Both the position numbers and the translations under genes were made by a program. The notes under the pieces are model-generated. The model was given only the letters and a program-made list of their open reading frames with translations, was not told the origin of the DNA and searched no databases. A stretch of 64,000 bases of DNA from positions 62,001 through 126,000 of the forward strand of contig QANT01008032.1 in the NCBI GenBank assembly GCA_003254885.1, in the 5' to 3' direction. Source of the DNA: Purshia tridentata (taxonomy: Eukaryota > Streptophyta > Magnoliopsida > Rosales > Rosaceae). Shown here piece by piece: positions 24,862 through 37,474 of this stretch (position 1 is its first letter; every line of letters begins with the position of its first letter).

Positions 24862-25848
24862 TTGACTCTTTTGTGATGACCATTTCTTTTTATCATTGGG
24901 ATATTCTCAAGAACATTAATCTGGCCTCAACATGTAAAATGATGTCCATACTAGCTGGTTATCACTTTATAGTCATATCATATCAGAAAACTATGAGACC
25001 TCATATATGTGCCAAAGTTGCAGAGACAGAAGCAATGGTTTTCAAAGCAAAGACGTTCAATAATCAATATCTGTTTGTTGCTTATAAAGTTAGTGAAGAT
25101 AAAAGAAAAACAGAAGTTGGGAACTCAGTAGGCTGTCCTGGCACTTTGTAATACATGGTTGCAAGAGCCAAAGGGAACTAAATGCTAAAGTCCAAATATA
25201 CAACTCTAGCACAAAGAAATTTGGACAGACACAGACAAATTCAGATAGAAGTCAATATCAAATTCACTCAGAAAGTCGGAAGCCCAATAAAATGGTGAAA
25301 AAAAACGCATTCAGACAAAAGTCAACATAATTTTTATAATATTTGTAAGAGAAACATGAAAATAACAATCTTTACAATCAAATGCATTTCTTGTTTGTTA
25401 AACTTGCTCAAACTATACATGTATCAGATCAGCTTTGACAATTGTACACGGCTTCCTAAAAGTGAACCCATAAATTGATCTTAATAAACAGCCAATGCAG
25501 CATACAAAATAATGATTAACTGACAGGAAGAGACATGAACAAACAGAGAGAAAGAAAACAAAACTTTTCCTGGTCCTCAGGTCTGGCACTGACAACCGAG
25601 GCAAGCCAAATAATTTTCCCAGACATTCAATATTGACATTCTCTAGGTACTAATCAAACAAGGTAGTCGTTAGTCACAATGAGTATTTCTTGAAAAACAA
25701 AGGAATATCTGTCAAAATTCCAAACAAAACAGAGGAACCTCCGCCCCCTTGACCTTGTTAAATTTTCACTTTATTCCTTGGCGAACACTTCCAGCCTTCC
25801 CGGGTTCTTTGATCAGTCATTCTCTGCGGAGAACTACTTACTCCAGCC
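24862..25848. other. Intergenic, upstream region of the phosphate transporter
   Basis: Contains the thioredoxin 3' UTR and the promoter and leader of the PHT1 gene. I looked for the phosphate-starvation element P1BS (GNATATNC) and found no exact match. No further gene is seen. Confidence 0.5.
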
Positions 25849-27474
25849 ATGGCAGACGTTAAAGAATCCATGTTTTCATCTCTTGACAATGCCAAGACCC
25901 AACTCTACCATTACAAGGCAATTCTCATTGCTGGTATGGGATTTTTCACTGATGCATATGACCTTTTCTGCATCACTGCTGTTACTAAGCTTATAGGCCG
26001 CCTTTACTACTACAACCCTTCCACAGATAGTCCTGGGACTCTACCTACAAATATCAACAATGCCATAAGTGGGGTAGCCTTGTTTGGCACCCTAGCAGGG
26101 CAACTCTTCTTTGGCTGGCTTGGAGATAAACTTGGCAGGAAAAAAGTTTATGGAATCACCTTAGTCACTATGGTGGGGTGTGCTCTGGCCTCTGGCCTTT
26201 CCTTTGGTTCCACTTCTAAAAGTGTAGTCACAACTCTCTGTTTCTTCCGATTTTGGCTTGGGTTTGGGATTGGAGGGGACTATCCCCTCTCAGCTGTGAT
26301 CATGTCCGAATATGCCAGCCAAAAAACCAGAGGCGGGTTCATTGCTGCTGTGTTTGCAATGCAAGGAATTGGGATATTGATTGCAGGAGCTGTGGCCATG
26401 GTGGTGGCCAAGGCATTCTTAGTAGCCTACCCAGCTGATGACTTTAACACCAACGGTGTGCTCTCAACTCAGCCGGAAGGCGATTTTGTGTGGCGGATTG
26501 TGCTCATGTTTGGTGCTATCCCGGCGGCCCTGACCTTTTATTGGCGGATAAAAATGCCTGAAACTGCAAGATACACTGCCTTAGTTCAAGGAGACCATGA
26601 AAAAGCTGCTGCAGACATGGCCAAAGTCCTCGAAAAGGACATACCTGTTGGAGACCAATCTGGCCTCAAAGTCCTTGTTGATCCCAATTCTTCATATGGG
26701 TTATTCTCCAGGGAATTTCTTCGAAGACATGGTGTCCACCTTCTTGGCACAGCCAGCACCTGGCTCTTGTTAGACATTGCCTTTTACAGCTTACAACTCA
26801 CACAAAAAGACATATACCCAGCAAGTGGACTATTACCAAAAGCACCAACAATGAATGCAATAGAAGAAGTTTACAAACTCTCAAAAGCAATGCTATTAAT
26901 AGCACTTGTTGCAACAGTACCTGGTTACTGGTTCACTGTGTTCTTCATTGACAAAATTGGAAGATTCCCAATTCAGCTTGGTGGGTTCCTCTTCATGTCC
27001 ATTTTCATGGCGGTTCTTGGATTCCAATACAAGGAACTCAAGGAATCTCACCATACCCTGTTCATGGTTCTCTATGGGCTGACCCTGTTTTTTGCAAACT
27101 TTGGACCCAACAGCACAACTTTCATTGTGCCGGCAGAGCTTTTTCCAGCGAGGTTCAGGTCCACGTGTCACGGAATCTCGGCTGCAGCAGGCAAAGCAGG
27201 GGCTATAATTGGAGCGTTTGTGGTGCAGAGCTACACTCATGAGGTTGAGGGAATCCAGAGGGCTACCAAAGGGCTTGCTTTGGTTAACTTGCTTGGCTTC
27301 TTTTTCACTTTCTTGGTGCCAGAGACAAAGGGTCGGTCGCTTGAGGAGATTTCTGGAGAGAACAATGAGCTTGGAGGCAATGGTGTTAAAGCCATTAATG
27401 CAGATGAGAAGGCAGTAGAAGCTACTCATGTTGACAAAGACAATCCTCCAGAAGCTCAAGTGGAAATGGTTTAG
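25849..27474 (+). CDS. PHT1-family inorganic phosphate:H+ symporter
   Basis: A single uninterrupted frame of 541 residues, starting at ATG in a good context (gccatggca). It is a major-facilitator-superfamily protein. The first helix region contains [10 protein letters not shown]. The conserved loop GDKLGRKK is at 92–99, and the PHT1 signature [14 protein letters not shown] at 142–155. A long central hydrophilic loop precedes the second six-helix bundle, and the C-terminal half ends in [14 protein letters not shown]. Length and intronless structure fit PHT1 high-affinity Pi transporters, which import phosphate across the plasma membrane with protons. The C-terminal tail is longer and more acidic than in some members. 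I cannot say which PHT1 paralogue this is. Confidence 0.96.
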   Translation: MADVKESMFSSLDNAKTQLYHYKAILIAGMGFFTDAYDLFCITAVTKLIGRLYYYNPSTDSPGTLPTNINNAISGVALFGTLAGQLFFGWLGDKLGRKKVYGITLVTMVGCALASGLSFGSTSKSVVTTLCFFRFWLGFGIGGDYPLSAVIMSEYASQKTRGGFIAAVFAMQGIGILIAGAVAMVVAKAFLVAYPADDFNTNGVLSTQPEGDFVWRIVLMFGAIPAALTFYWRIKMPETARYTALVQGDHEKAAADMAKVLEKDIPVGDQSGLKVLVDPNSSYGLFSREFLRRHGVHLLGTASTWLLLDIAFYSLQLTQKDIYPASGLLPKAPTMNAIEEVYKLSKAMLLIALVATVPGYWFTVFFIDKIGRFPIQLGGFLFMSIFMAVLGFQYKELKESHHTLFMVLYGLTLFFANFGPNSTTFIVPAELFPARFRSTCHGISAAAGKAGAIIGAFVVQSYTHEVEGIQRATKGLALVNLLGFFFTFLVPETKGRSLEEISGENNELGGNGVKAINADEKAVEATHVDKDNPPEAQVEMV

Positions 27475-29180
27475 ATCCCAGATTGCATGCAATAACTATG
27501 CTTTTGTGTCTAATAAAATGCTCCCTATGTTCATTGTTGAGCTCATACTTGACTACTTAATTATCCAGAATTTAGCCCGTCATCATCACATGTTGGCTTC
27601 GTTCTTCTTACAATATGTATGTAAATATCATTATACATACAGAATGTGAGAAGAGAGTATAATGTAGAATACATAATATAGTGAAAGAAAATAAATGTCA
27701 TGTGCTCATATTTTGGGTATCAGCTTCTATCCTCTCTCTTTTGCCCATCAGCTTCTGTAGAGCTCATTGGGTCCAGGTCCATGAATATTAGCATGTACAG
27801 CTCTTTCATTTAGGTATATTTCATTTTGGGTATGATGAGGTATATTTTGTGGGATTCATTCCGTATTGTGGTTAGATGATCAAAATCGATTATTTTCCAA
27901 TTTTAATCCAATAATTATCTTTATGCAAAATTAGACAAATTGAATTTCTTTTGTGAGAAGATTTTTTATTTATTTATTTATGATGAATAATATCTTATAA
28001 GAGAATATGAGATAATCAAGTTGGGTCTTCCTTAACCCAATCAGGAGCAAAAGCGCAATCTTATTCTTAGCACACCTCCTTTTGATAATTATTAATTTAA
28101 TATTTGACCCAAACAAGTTCAATGCATTGAATATTGTTAGATTAATGCATATTGGGCACAATCGCACAAGTAATATAACTACTTAATCAATTGCTTATCC
28201 TTAATTTGTCCATCCTTTTATACAGAGAATATATCTGTCTTGATAAGATAACAAATCAAGAAATCAAGACTTAATTTGTTTCTTCAAGATAAGATTAGAA
28301 TTAAGATAATTTGGACGGATTAACGGATAAAGACAAAGGGAGGAGATCAGATTTTCTATCCAGTTCCATTCGATTCACAATCTTCCACAATCTTCCAAAC
28401 CATAAGTAAATAATGTACCTTAATTTGTTGTTTGATTTCACATAGAGTGGTAATATTCCCACACCCTATTCATATTTTCTCACTCATCTTATTTTTTCAC
28501 CCATTTTTTCCTAAATTAGCCTTATCTTTTTTCCTTCCACATCATCTTTACCTTCTCATGCACTCTAACCTTGAAAAGGGAAAATGAAAGAAACCAACCA
28601 TGGCTGCTGCAATTACAATAGCTCCTATACAATTGACGTATTTGCACTTGCGGATCTACTAAAGGATCTTCCTGACTTTTTTATTTTTTTAGTTGGTAAT
28701 TGCTTCATGGATTTGTTTAATGCCTAATATTTTTTCAGAATTTAGTCATGAACTTTTTAAGTGATTTATTTATATTACATTAAAAATAAGAGTTTTCTTA
28801 AATTCAATGCTCCTATAAAGGTGGATGATCTATCAATGTACAATGTGGGCTGATCAATTGCCATGAAACCTTAAACTTGAGATCTTTTTTTCTAATTTAA
28901 ATGTGTCTTTTTAATTTAGAAATCTAACTTTTCAATAACGAAGTGTTTGAAGTCCTCTTAAATAGTGTTGGAACCTTATTACTTAGAACTTGAAGAGACA
29001 CTTCTCAAAAGCAACTTGATTACTAATCGAATATTTAATTTCTAAAAATTATTAAAAGTGCTTAACAAAAAATAAAAATAAAAGATTATTTTCCAATTTT
29101 ATTCATTACAAATTGAATGAGATGGTGCAAAAATAAGCACCCGCTTCCCAAAAAAGAAGCAAAATTCCTAGCTACTTGTA
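27475..29180. other. Intergenic
   Basis: AT-rich sequence between the phosphate transporter and the convergent methylesterase gene, holding both 3' UTRs. No gene, and no repeat whose ends I could fix. Confidence 0.5.
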
Positions 29181-31475
29181 TCAAAGAGAAGCTGCAGCTT
29201 TTACAAGGAAGCCGAATAGCAGAAAAGGGGTGGAGAAGAAGGGGCTGTGGTCAGTATCCAAAACATACACCTCACATGGTGGCCACCTCTTTATCATTGA
29301 TTCTTGTTGCTCCGGTTTCACCACTCGATCATGCAACGTTTTTATGTAGACACGTGGCACATCGTCAACGTCGACACGTGCGTCCTCTTTAAACTGGGCT
29401 GACATTATGGCTAGGAGCGGCCCTGGCCTCAAAAGCATGGCCGCTAATGTCGAATCCTGGGCAGAATCAGCATCTAAATTAATTTAGGTTATTATAAATA
29501 AGAGAAAATTATACAATGCGGACAATTAGAGATGGAGATTGGAGAACTTTTATTTTTTTTACAGGCTAAAATTTTAATTTTTTTCACAAGTGATACGGAT
29601 ATACGATATTATTTGTCATACAAATATATTTAACAATAAAAAATCTATACTAAATTAGACGCTAACAATTTATTTTTTTATTAATTGAGTATAGATTCTC
29701 TACCATTAAATGCGTTTATATAACATACGAATGTATTATTAATATTCTAAATATATATAGGAATTCATTTTTGCTCACCATAAAAAAGTGATGATAATAC
29801 TTAGTGTGGTGAGCAAAATTGAATCCATATACACATATAGTAGTAGTATTAATTTGATAAATAAAAAGGTGATGTATCTAACATTATTGTAGTGAAAGAT
29901 ATGCAAGTACTTAAAACCACGTGATGTAATGGATGTTGAGCGTCCAATTGCTTGAAGCAGGGTTGCAGAAAAGCAGAGGTGAGGAGTAGAAAGTGTCCAG
30001 TAGGCAGCACCCAAAGGGCCAAAAAAGGCAGAGAAAGAAAAGCATGTATGACAGCCCCTATTTACAGGTACAGAAAAGGTTATGATGATTTTGGTTGATG
30101 ATAGAATTACCTCTTGAGGACTCATTTGGTAGATGATTTTGCGTTGGAATTCCTTCTTCACAATGCCCGTTGTTGGAGGTTGATCAACTCCCAGTCCAAA
30201 CCCTAACTCATATACATCACCAAATTCTGATAAATCAGGCACCCCCTGTTTCACATCATCAAACAAACATGCCCAGTAATAATCAAATTATTGGGTAGTG
30301 ATCAGTTTTTGCAGTTGTATTACATTTCTGTCCCACCACAATCATTGGGGTAAGATCAAAAAGTGATGGGGTTGTAGTAGGCTCATTAGCTCCATTTCAA
30401 ATGGACAGGAAACGAGAGAAAGCCTATGTCTAGATGCCCAAATTATTGAACATATGATTGCCATGTGTTAAAAAATGAAGACCCACCACTAATCACTTTA
30501 GTAATTTGGTTGGTTTTGAAAATTGGGGGATTAAACAAATTTAATAAGTGCAGCAGTTTTAAATAAATTTGATTAGTGCAGGCAGCAATATACAAATGCT
30601 TTTCTATTGGCTAGACTAGTAGTATGACTAATAAAATAATTAATAATTATTTCTTAGGGGATAACGCCTAATGCCCATTTGCTTTGTGATGACTGATGAC
30701 AGATGACAGCCATCTTTCTCTGCATTCTAGACATGTACAAGGCATTACCAACATTGGGATCAGTAGAACACCATCTGCAGGGGCCTTACTCCCAATCAAT
30801 TTCAAGCTCTGCCATGCATGATTGCTCATAGTTTTTCCATGTCAATTAAACATTATAATTGAAGCATGGCACAGTTGAAATGGGATATATCTATGTATAT
30901 ATCTTATAGAAAAATTAAGTACAAGTAGTAGTTGGAAATTACATCTTTGATATCTTGATCAGTGGAGAACCCAAATTTTAGCATTGTTGCTGCAACATAA
31001 ACTGCTAACCGAATTTTCTTTGGGAACTTCAGAGTGGCCTGGGTTACACTGAGCCCTCCAGCACTGTGACCGACCAATATCACCTGCAAAAATGTCATTT
31101 TAACTTGATGATCAACATTCAATAATCCCATAATTATACCAAGAAAAAATAAATTAATTTAGGAGGTGACTAATTAAGCCAAACCTGTTCATTTTCAGGC
31201 AGAGCAGAGATCAAGTCCAAGAGTGGTTTGTTGTAATCATCAAAGGAAAGGACTGAATTGGCCTCGGACTGATCAATCCCAGCACTCTTGAGGTCAACAC
31301 AGGACACCTTGTAGCCTGAATTCTCCATGAGACATCTGATTTTGTACCAGCACCAACCTCCACCATTGATACCATGGACCAGCACAAAGTGGGTCTTCAA
31401 GGGTAGTACTTCTGATGATGCTCCCTTCAAATTCTGAAGCTCCTTTACCATGGCTTCCACACTCTTCTCCAACAT
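29181..31475 (-). CDS. Methylesterase, MES17-like alpha/beta hydrolase
   Basis: Four exons (31475–31185, 31083–30943, 30245–30111, 29456–29181) encode 280 residues. The oxyanion-hole motif HFVLVHGINGGGWCW is near the N-terminus. The nucleophile Ser104 is in GHSAGG, and the likely acid and base are Asp232 (LHDRVVKPEQQ) and His259 (DTDHSPFFS), so the triad is complete. The stretch KDGVPDLSEFGDVYELGFGLG is close to my memory of Arabidopsis MES17, which hydrolyses methyl-IAA. The substrate here could be another methylated hormone such as methyl salicylate or methyl jasmonate. No transit peptide is obvious, so it is probably cytosolic. Intron 3 (29457–30110) carries a MITE-like inverted repeat. 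Confidence 0.93.
29609..29735. repeat. MITE-like imperfect inverted repeat in methylesterase intron 3
   Basis: The left arm (about 29609–29650, ending aaatctatac) is imperfectly complementary to the right arm (about 29689–29735, starting gtatagattctc). The spacer is about 40 bp and AT-rich. A related half-copy occurs at about 31,735–31,860. This suggests a small non-autonomous DNA element family, but no target duplication was fixed. Confidence 0.45.
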
Positions 31476-34400
31476 CAATCAATATCCTCCTCTGTTTTTC
31501 AATCCCACCTCTTTTTCAAGCCCTTTTCTCTCTTCCCACTTGTCTTTATATATGCACATGCAGTGGAAGTGGTTTAATTTGCTGCAGTCATGGTTTTTGC
31601 CTTTATTCTAATAATATGCATATTTCAAATATTGAAGGATAATGTATAATGTATAAATGGTAATATGGTCTGATTAGCTCCGCCACACTATATACATGAA
31701 TAGGTAAACTAAGTTTTAATATGAAATTTTTTGTCAGCTGTATAACATACAAATTTATTTGACCTTTACTTTTAAGGTATAGATTCTTCATCATTAAATA
31801 TGATTATTATTACCTTAATAGATTATTGTTATTAAATATGACTATTTGTCATACAACTATTAGTTCACTGTTTTGGAGTTTGGGTATGGTAATGAATCCC
31901 ATTCCAATATTTGGTATGTGTATTGATAGAAATCTGTTACTATCCACATAGATTTCAGATACCAATATAAGGGGCAATACCTTTCAGCCCCTTGGGTGTG
32001 CAATACCCTCTTCATGAAAAAACATTTGTTGCTTTTTTTTTGTAACCAAGCAATCTCATTATAAATAATTATATATAAATAAGTATGATATTTTAAAAAC
32101 TATTATTGTATGAACCAAACATTAGAATATAAATAAAAATTATTTAATGGTTACCATTACTGACATTTTTAAACACGGTAATGAAAATTATTTATTTTCA
32201 TTTTCTAAAAATAAAAAAGAGTATAATATTTTCACGAACCAAACCAGTCCTAAAAACTAGTCCGTTCTTTTATGCAGTTGTATTACAAGGCTAAGAATCA
32301 CCGATGAAATCATAGTGGCTCAAAGTCATAGTCCACTTGGCACCTTAGTGTTTCACTTTCACACAGCTTTTAGTGTGTTGTACTCATATACCAGACATGT
32401 TGAGCTAAATAATAAGGCAGTCCAAACAAGAAGTTTTATATCTTATATATAGGCATATAGGAAATTGAGATTTTGTCATTGCATATAGCAGCAACAACTT
32501 TTGTATTTCCTTTACGGTTAAGAAGAAACAAACTAATTTTAAATATCATTAATTGTCGGTTATTTCAAATTATTTATTTGCTTATGCGAAACAGATTTTT
32601 TGTTATTTTATTCATACATACATGCTGATGCAGGCCAACAATATCCTGGTTTTATTTTAGTCTTTCTAATCTGCAAATGATTATCTGGACTCAAATTAAT
32701 CAGCCAGTTGTTTCCCCTTATTTGACTTTTTCACTGAACAAATACAAACAACTATAGTCCCAAGCTTCAAACAAAATAAATTTCTATGGTACAAATTTGT
32801 ATGACAAATAAAAATATATTATTACTTTAAATCAGCTATATATAAATATTGATGGGCATACAAGTTCCTTTGTTTTTTCCCATCTTACCAAACAGAGTGT
32901 TGGTGTAAAAAACTTTTTCCAAAGTGAAAAAATCAATGAAATAGTGAATGACCCAGTTGAGTGTTGAGAGCTTGAGACTCCAGGAAGTTAGGAATTTATT
33001 TTGTGACAGATAAAACTTGCAAGAGGGAGAGAAAATAAAAATTAGCCAAAAAAAGGGTGTAAAAGGTGTTATGATGATTCATGATTGAGCAATTACATGC
33101 ATTAGATTTTATTTTTGAAAAAGTTGAGACAGATTTAACAGGGAGACATTGGAAATCGAGCCCCCGAATGATGTAAACATCTATAAAGATGAGTAAAGGC
33201 CAGCTAAGGCATGCCCATTTGTACTTGCATAAAATACTAGATCATGAAATTTTATTAGTCCCCAGTTGATGCAATACAAAATAATGGTAAACAACACAAG
33301 TGGAACAATGGAAGGGACCTTCAGAAAAAGTCATGGAGACGAGGGAAAAGACTTTAGGTGAAGTGTAGCTGTCACTATGTGTGTATCACTGACTTTTGAC
33401 AATTTACTCCCTACCCATATAATATATTGCTTTCATATATATGACGCGGATTCTTGGATTCTTTTTTTTTTTTGAATTTTTAGTGCCGAGTATTTGACTG
33501 TAAATTTTTTATATAACCTAAGCGTTCGGCATCGATTTCTTTACTGATTTTTTAAAGTATTTTTTGACGATTTACTATATAACTTCTTAAGATGTATAAT
33601 AAGATTTATACAGGCTGTATGTTAGATTTTAATTTTAAAATTTTGAACGAAACTTTTAGAAAAAGAATAAAATGACAATTCCAAGTATTCAATACAAAAA
33701 ATTTCCAAAAAATAAAAATGCACGGGCGTTCACAACAGATCTATTTCCCTACATATATATATATATTCCTCCTCTTAATAATGGAGTTTTGATTTTTGAA
33801 TTCTATGAATATTCTACTATAGGTGACATACAAATACAGTTAATATTGACGGAATCATTTATTTGTATATCATTTGGGATCCTTGTGTATATAAACTCCG
33901 AACTATTGAAATTGATTGCTGCTGGTTTAAGTTAATTATGGAAGTGGCAATCAAATGCTGATGCACTTGGAAGAAATTTATCAATTAAATTCAAAATAAA
34001 ATTGAGTGCTTGTGCTTGGAAGTTTCTTTGATTTGATATGCCTATTAAAGTATTAATTCTCTCTTCCAAATGAGAAAATAGCAAGCACTAAAAGTCTAAA
34101 ACCCTTTGGCATTTTTATTAATTGCACTCACTAGCTAGTTGGTAGAGAAGACCATTTCCATGCTTTGGATGAGATCATGAAAATGACTTACGTACTACCA
34201 TTTTATCTTAATTTTTATTAATTAATTGACTGATCAAACACAGTTTTCCTTCTCCATTTATTGAAGCAACTTTTCTGTCATTGGCATTGGCTTCTTAACT
34301 TTACCCCAACAATATTTCTTGGAGTTGATTACTTGTTGAACCAAAAGATTTGCCATTCCATTGTAAAAGGGTGTCTCCAAATTAACTTAGTTTAAAATTT

Positions 34401-37400
34401 TCATTGGTTAAAGTTTTTCAAATGAAGTCAACACCATATTGTTCACCAAAAAGTCAGCACCTTTATTTTTTTAGCCACCATGCCCCATGTGTCTAAAATT
34501 AAGCATTTGCCATTACTAAAAGTACTCTCAGTACAACTGTACAAGGTAGATGGTGTCAAATGCAATCCAGAATTGTGAGGTAATTAGAAAAAGCTAATTG
34601 GGATGAGGACGTTGAAATGAAGGGTGTAGGATGCCTCCATCCACTTCAAGTCAAGAATTAATTGCAAGTGAAATAATAATTTAATTTGCTTATTTGTTAC
34701 AGTCAGTGACTATCTCCAATAAGTTATTAATTAATTTAAAAATATATACTTAAACGTCGGAAATTCAGTCACAAAAGTTTAAGAAATTGATCGATCATTA
34801 ATATATATTAAGCAAACTCTATTTTTTTAGTTCAATCTTATATATAAATTTTGATAACGTAAAATGTTAATTCAACTCAGTAAATGAGAAACTAAAAATA
34901 ATTTGTTTGAAGAATATTGAGGCATCTTTTCTAATTTTTGTGAGACATGTAGACATCTTTAGGGCAGCTGCATATGCAAAAAGCTTGTCCCCAACCCCAA
35001 TCTATAGCGTTTGTGGCATGGGCATTTGATATATGGATGCATTGCATGCGTTATTGAGAATTTGGAAGAAGATATTTTATTGACCCATAAAAAAGCCTTT
35101 TTTTTTTTTTTTCTTCAGAGAAGATAAGTGGTGACTCCACTCCACGTTTGGTTGTCTCCATGAGTGCTTGACAATGGGGGTTGCATTACCACCTCTTCCA
35201 TTATTTATTTATTATTATTATTGTTTTGTTTTGCTAAAGTCCACTTCTTCCATTTGCAACGTGATAAATTATAGCAATTTTCCTGTTTATTTACTGTTTA
35301 TTCAGAATTTTGACCGTAAAATAAAATCTATGTTTTTTAGGTCAAGAAAACTAGCACTGAATGTTTTCTCTGGGAAATTTGAATTATTTATAACATGGGG
35401 CTCGAGACCCACCCAACCAGCCAAGAGCTATATATAGTCAGAAAATGAAGGTGATGTGAGAAGATAATCGTATACAACTGTTGTACATAAGATTTGTGAG
35501 GAAGTCAAACATAGGTGGAGCCATGATTTGAAAATGGAACGGGTTTAGGGTTAGATCGTTAGCATTAATCTATATTGACCATTCTCTTATTTTTCCTGGG
35601 TGGTTTGGTTGAGTAGGCTGAGCTATAGTATAAACCAACATGGGCCGGGCTGAAGCCCATCTACCCCGGTGGTGGGCTGTAAGATGAGGCTGCGTGGGTT
35701 AATTGAGTAATTTTGTTGTTAAATTTTCTGTTTTTTTTTTTGGTCCGTTTGCACATTGATTTAAATTGAAAATTATATATATCAAATTAAAAAAATTAAA
35801 ATTTTATAGAGAGAATTGAAAATGACAATAATATCACTAAACCTGAGAGAGGTAATTTGTAATTAGCCCATAATTAATTTATTGTTTTGGACTTGGGAAA
35901 AGTTATTAGATTGAATTGGTTTTTAACCTTTAGGTGCAGTAACTATAGTGTAGAGTGTAGTTAAAATTTCTTGTATCAATTGGCAAAATATCTTTATTTC
36001 AATCATAGAATAGACAAGTATAAGAAGAAGAGGACTAAAATAAGAAAAGATTGATAATGAAACAAAAGGAAAAGAAAAAAGAAAGATGAGATAATTATTA
36101 AAATTTTCTTATTTTTGCAAAGCTTTCCCGCCAAATATCTTGGTTGTTCCGCTGGCAGGCCCGGCATGACCCATGACAATGAGGGCGGTTCATGGCCCAC
36201 CCCTGCGGCCTAATTATTGGGTCGTTGTCCAAGTTACGAAAACACCCATCGACGGAAAACATTTCCTCAACAGTCGTAATTGAAAAAAAAAAGTGGGTGG
36301 AGAGCATTTTCGGCACATCGAAGTTCAGACAGAAAAGGCGGGCACAATTTGAGCGTTCTCTCTGTCAGCCTTTTTCTCATTGTCTCGATTCTTGAACCAA
36401 ATGAAATTATTTGAATTTTGAAAAAAGCGCATTCTGCTTAAAGGCTAAAGCACACGCCACTTGCTTCGCTTGACCTTCTTCTTCCTGAAAGCACGAAACC
36501 AATCAATCAATCGATTTTGGGGTCACTGAGTGAACTCAGTCTTGTATGTTGCTCATCAATTCTTGATCTTTCTTTTTATTTTATTTTTATTTATAATTTT
36601 TTAGAATTGATTACATGCAGATTCTACTTTTTGATTATTATTTGTGAGATTCATTTCTGGTCTCGCATTTTGCTTAAATTTCTTGAAATTTTCATGGCAT
36701 GTGGTTGGGCTGATTCAATGGTTTCTTTTATTTGAATGGCGGTGCTACTTTCTCCGAGTCTCTGATCCTCGATCTTTGCGTCACCTTTACTAATAAGAAT
36801 TGTTAAATTTTTTTTATAGATTTTTAATTTTTAGGTAATTGGAATTAGTACATATTGTATTTGATGCCTTCTCCTAATTCTGGAGTAACCGTTAGAAAGA
36901 ATCATATCTGTGAGATTTGAGAGATATTGCGCCTTTTTCCGATCATCGAATATGTTATATCTACAATGATACGAGTACAAATTGCTTGACTGAGTGTGCA
37001 AATGGAATCCCAGATGATGATCTAGGAACTTTTGATCATCATCTGCCCATTCTATACTGGAATAAGAAATAAAATTTTGAGGTGAAGAGTGACCCAATAG
37101 GAAATAGAATTTGGAGCTAAAGAGTCTGGACAGATGACCTGATTGAACATGAATAATGCAGTAGTTAGTAGTTAAACTAGCAACTCTGTCTTGATTGCTT
37201 GAGGTGAAATTTTTTTCAAGACAGTCGACTCATTGCTTTTGTCATTTCCAATGAAAACTGAAAACAGGAGATGGGTTTTCTTTCTTTTTCACTATTTCGA
37301 ATTTAACTTTTTTCTTATGCAGTTGCACTTTAATTTATTCTGTCTTTATGGTCATGTCCACCATTTCTAGTTTGGTTACTGAGCCATCAAAATTCCTGTT

Positions 37401-37474
37401 TTCTAAGTGGTACTGTATTACAGAATTAATATGAGGTCTTATGTTGTGTGCTTTATATCATTTGCAGTCAGAAG
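31476..37474. other. Gene-poor 6 kb intergenic region
   Basis: No gene could be supported across about 31.5–36.4 kb. The DNA is strongly AT-rich with short low-complexity tracts, and short frames at 33.7 and 35.2 kb look random. At 31,735–31,860 lies a sequence related to the inverted repeat of methylesterase intron 3. From about 36.4 kb the sequence becomes the leader of the next gene, whose 5' UTR is probably interrupted by an intron ending at 37,467 (tttgcag). Confidence 0.5.

Noticed and set aside
25150-25848. P1BS phosphate-starvation element upstream of the PHT1 gene
   Set aside because: Near matches such as gaatatct exist, but none fits GNATATNC exactly.
28602-28660. ATG in a good context (ccatggctgctgcaatt) suggesting a transit peptide
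   Set aside because: The frame closes after a short distance and no downstream exon continues it.
31875-32260. Possible MITE with 'accaaac' style ends
   Set aside because: The two candidate ends do not form a convincing inverted repeat and no target duplication was found.
33672-33935. Open frame of 87 codons in the gene-poor region
   Set aside because: The composition is AT-driven, it has no family resemblance, no splice partner and no conserved motif.
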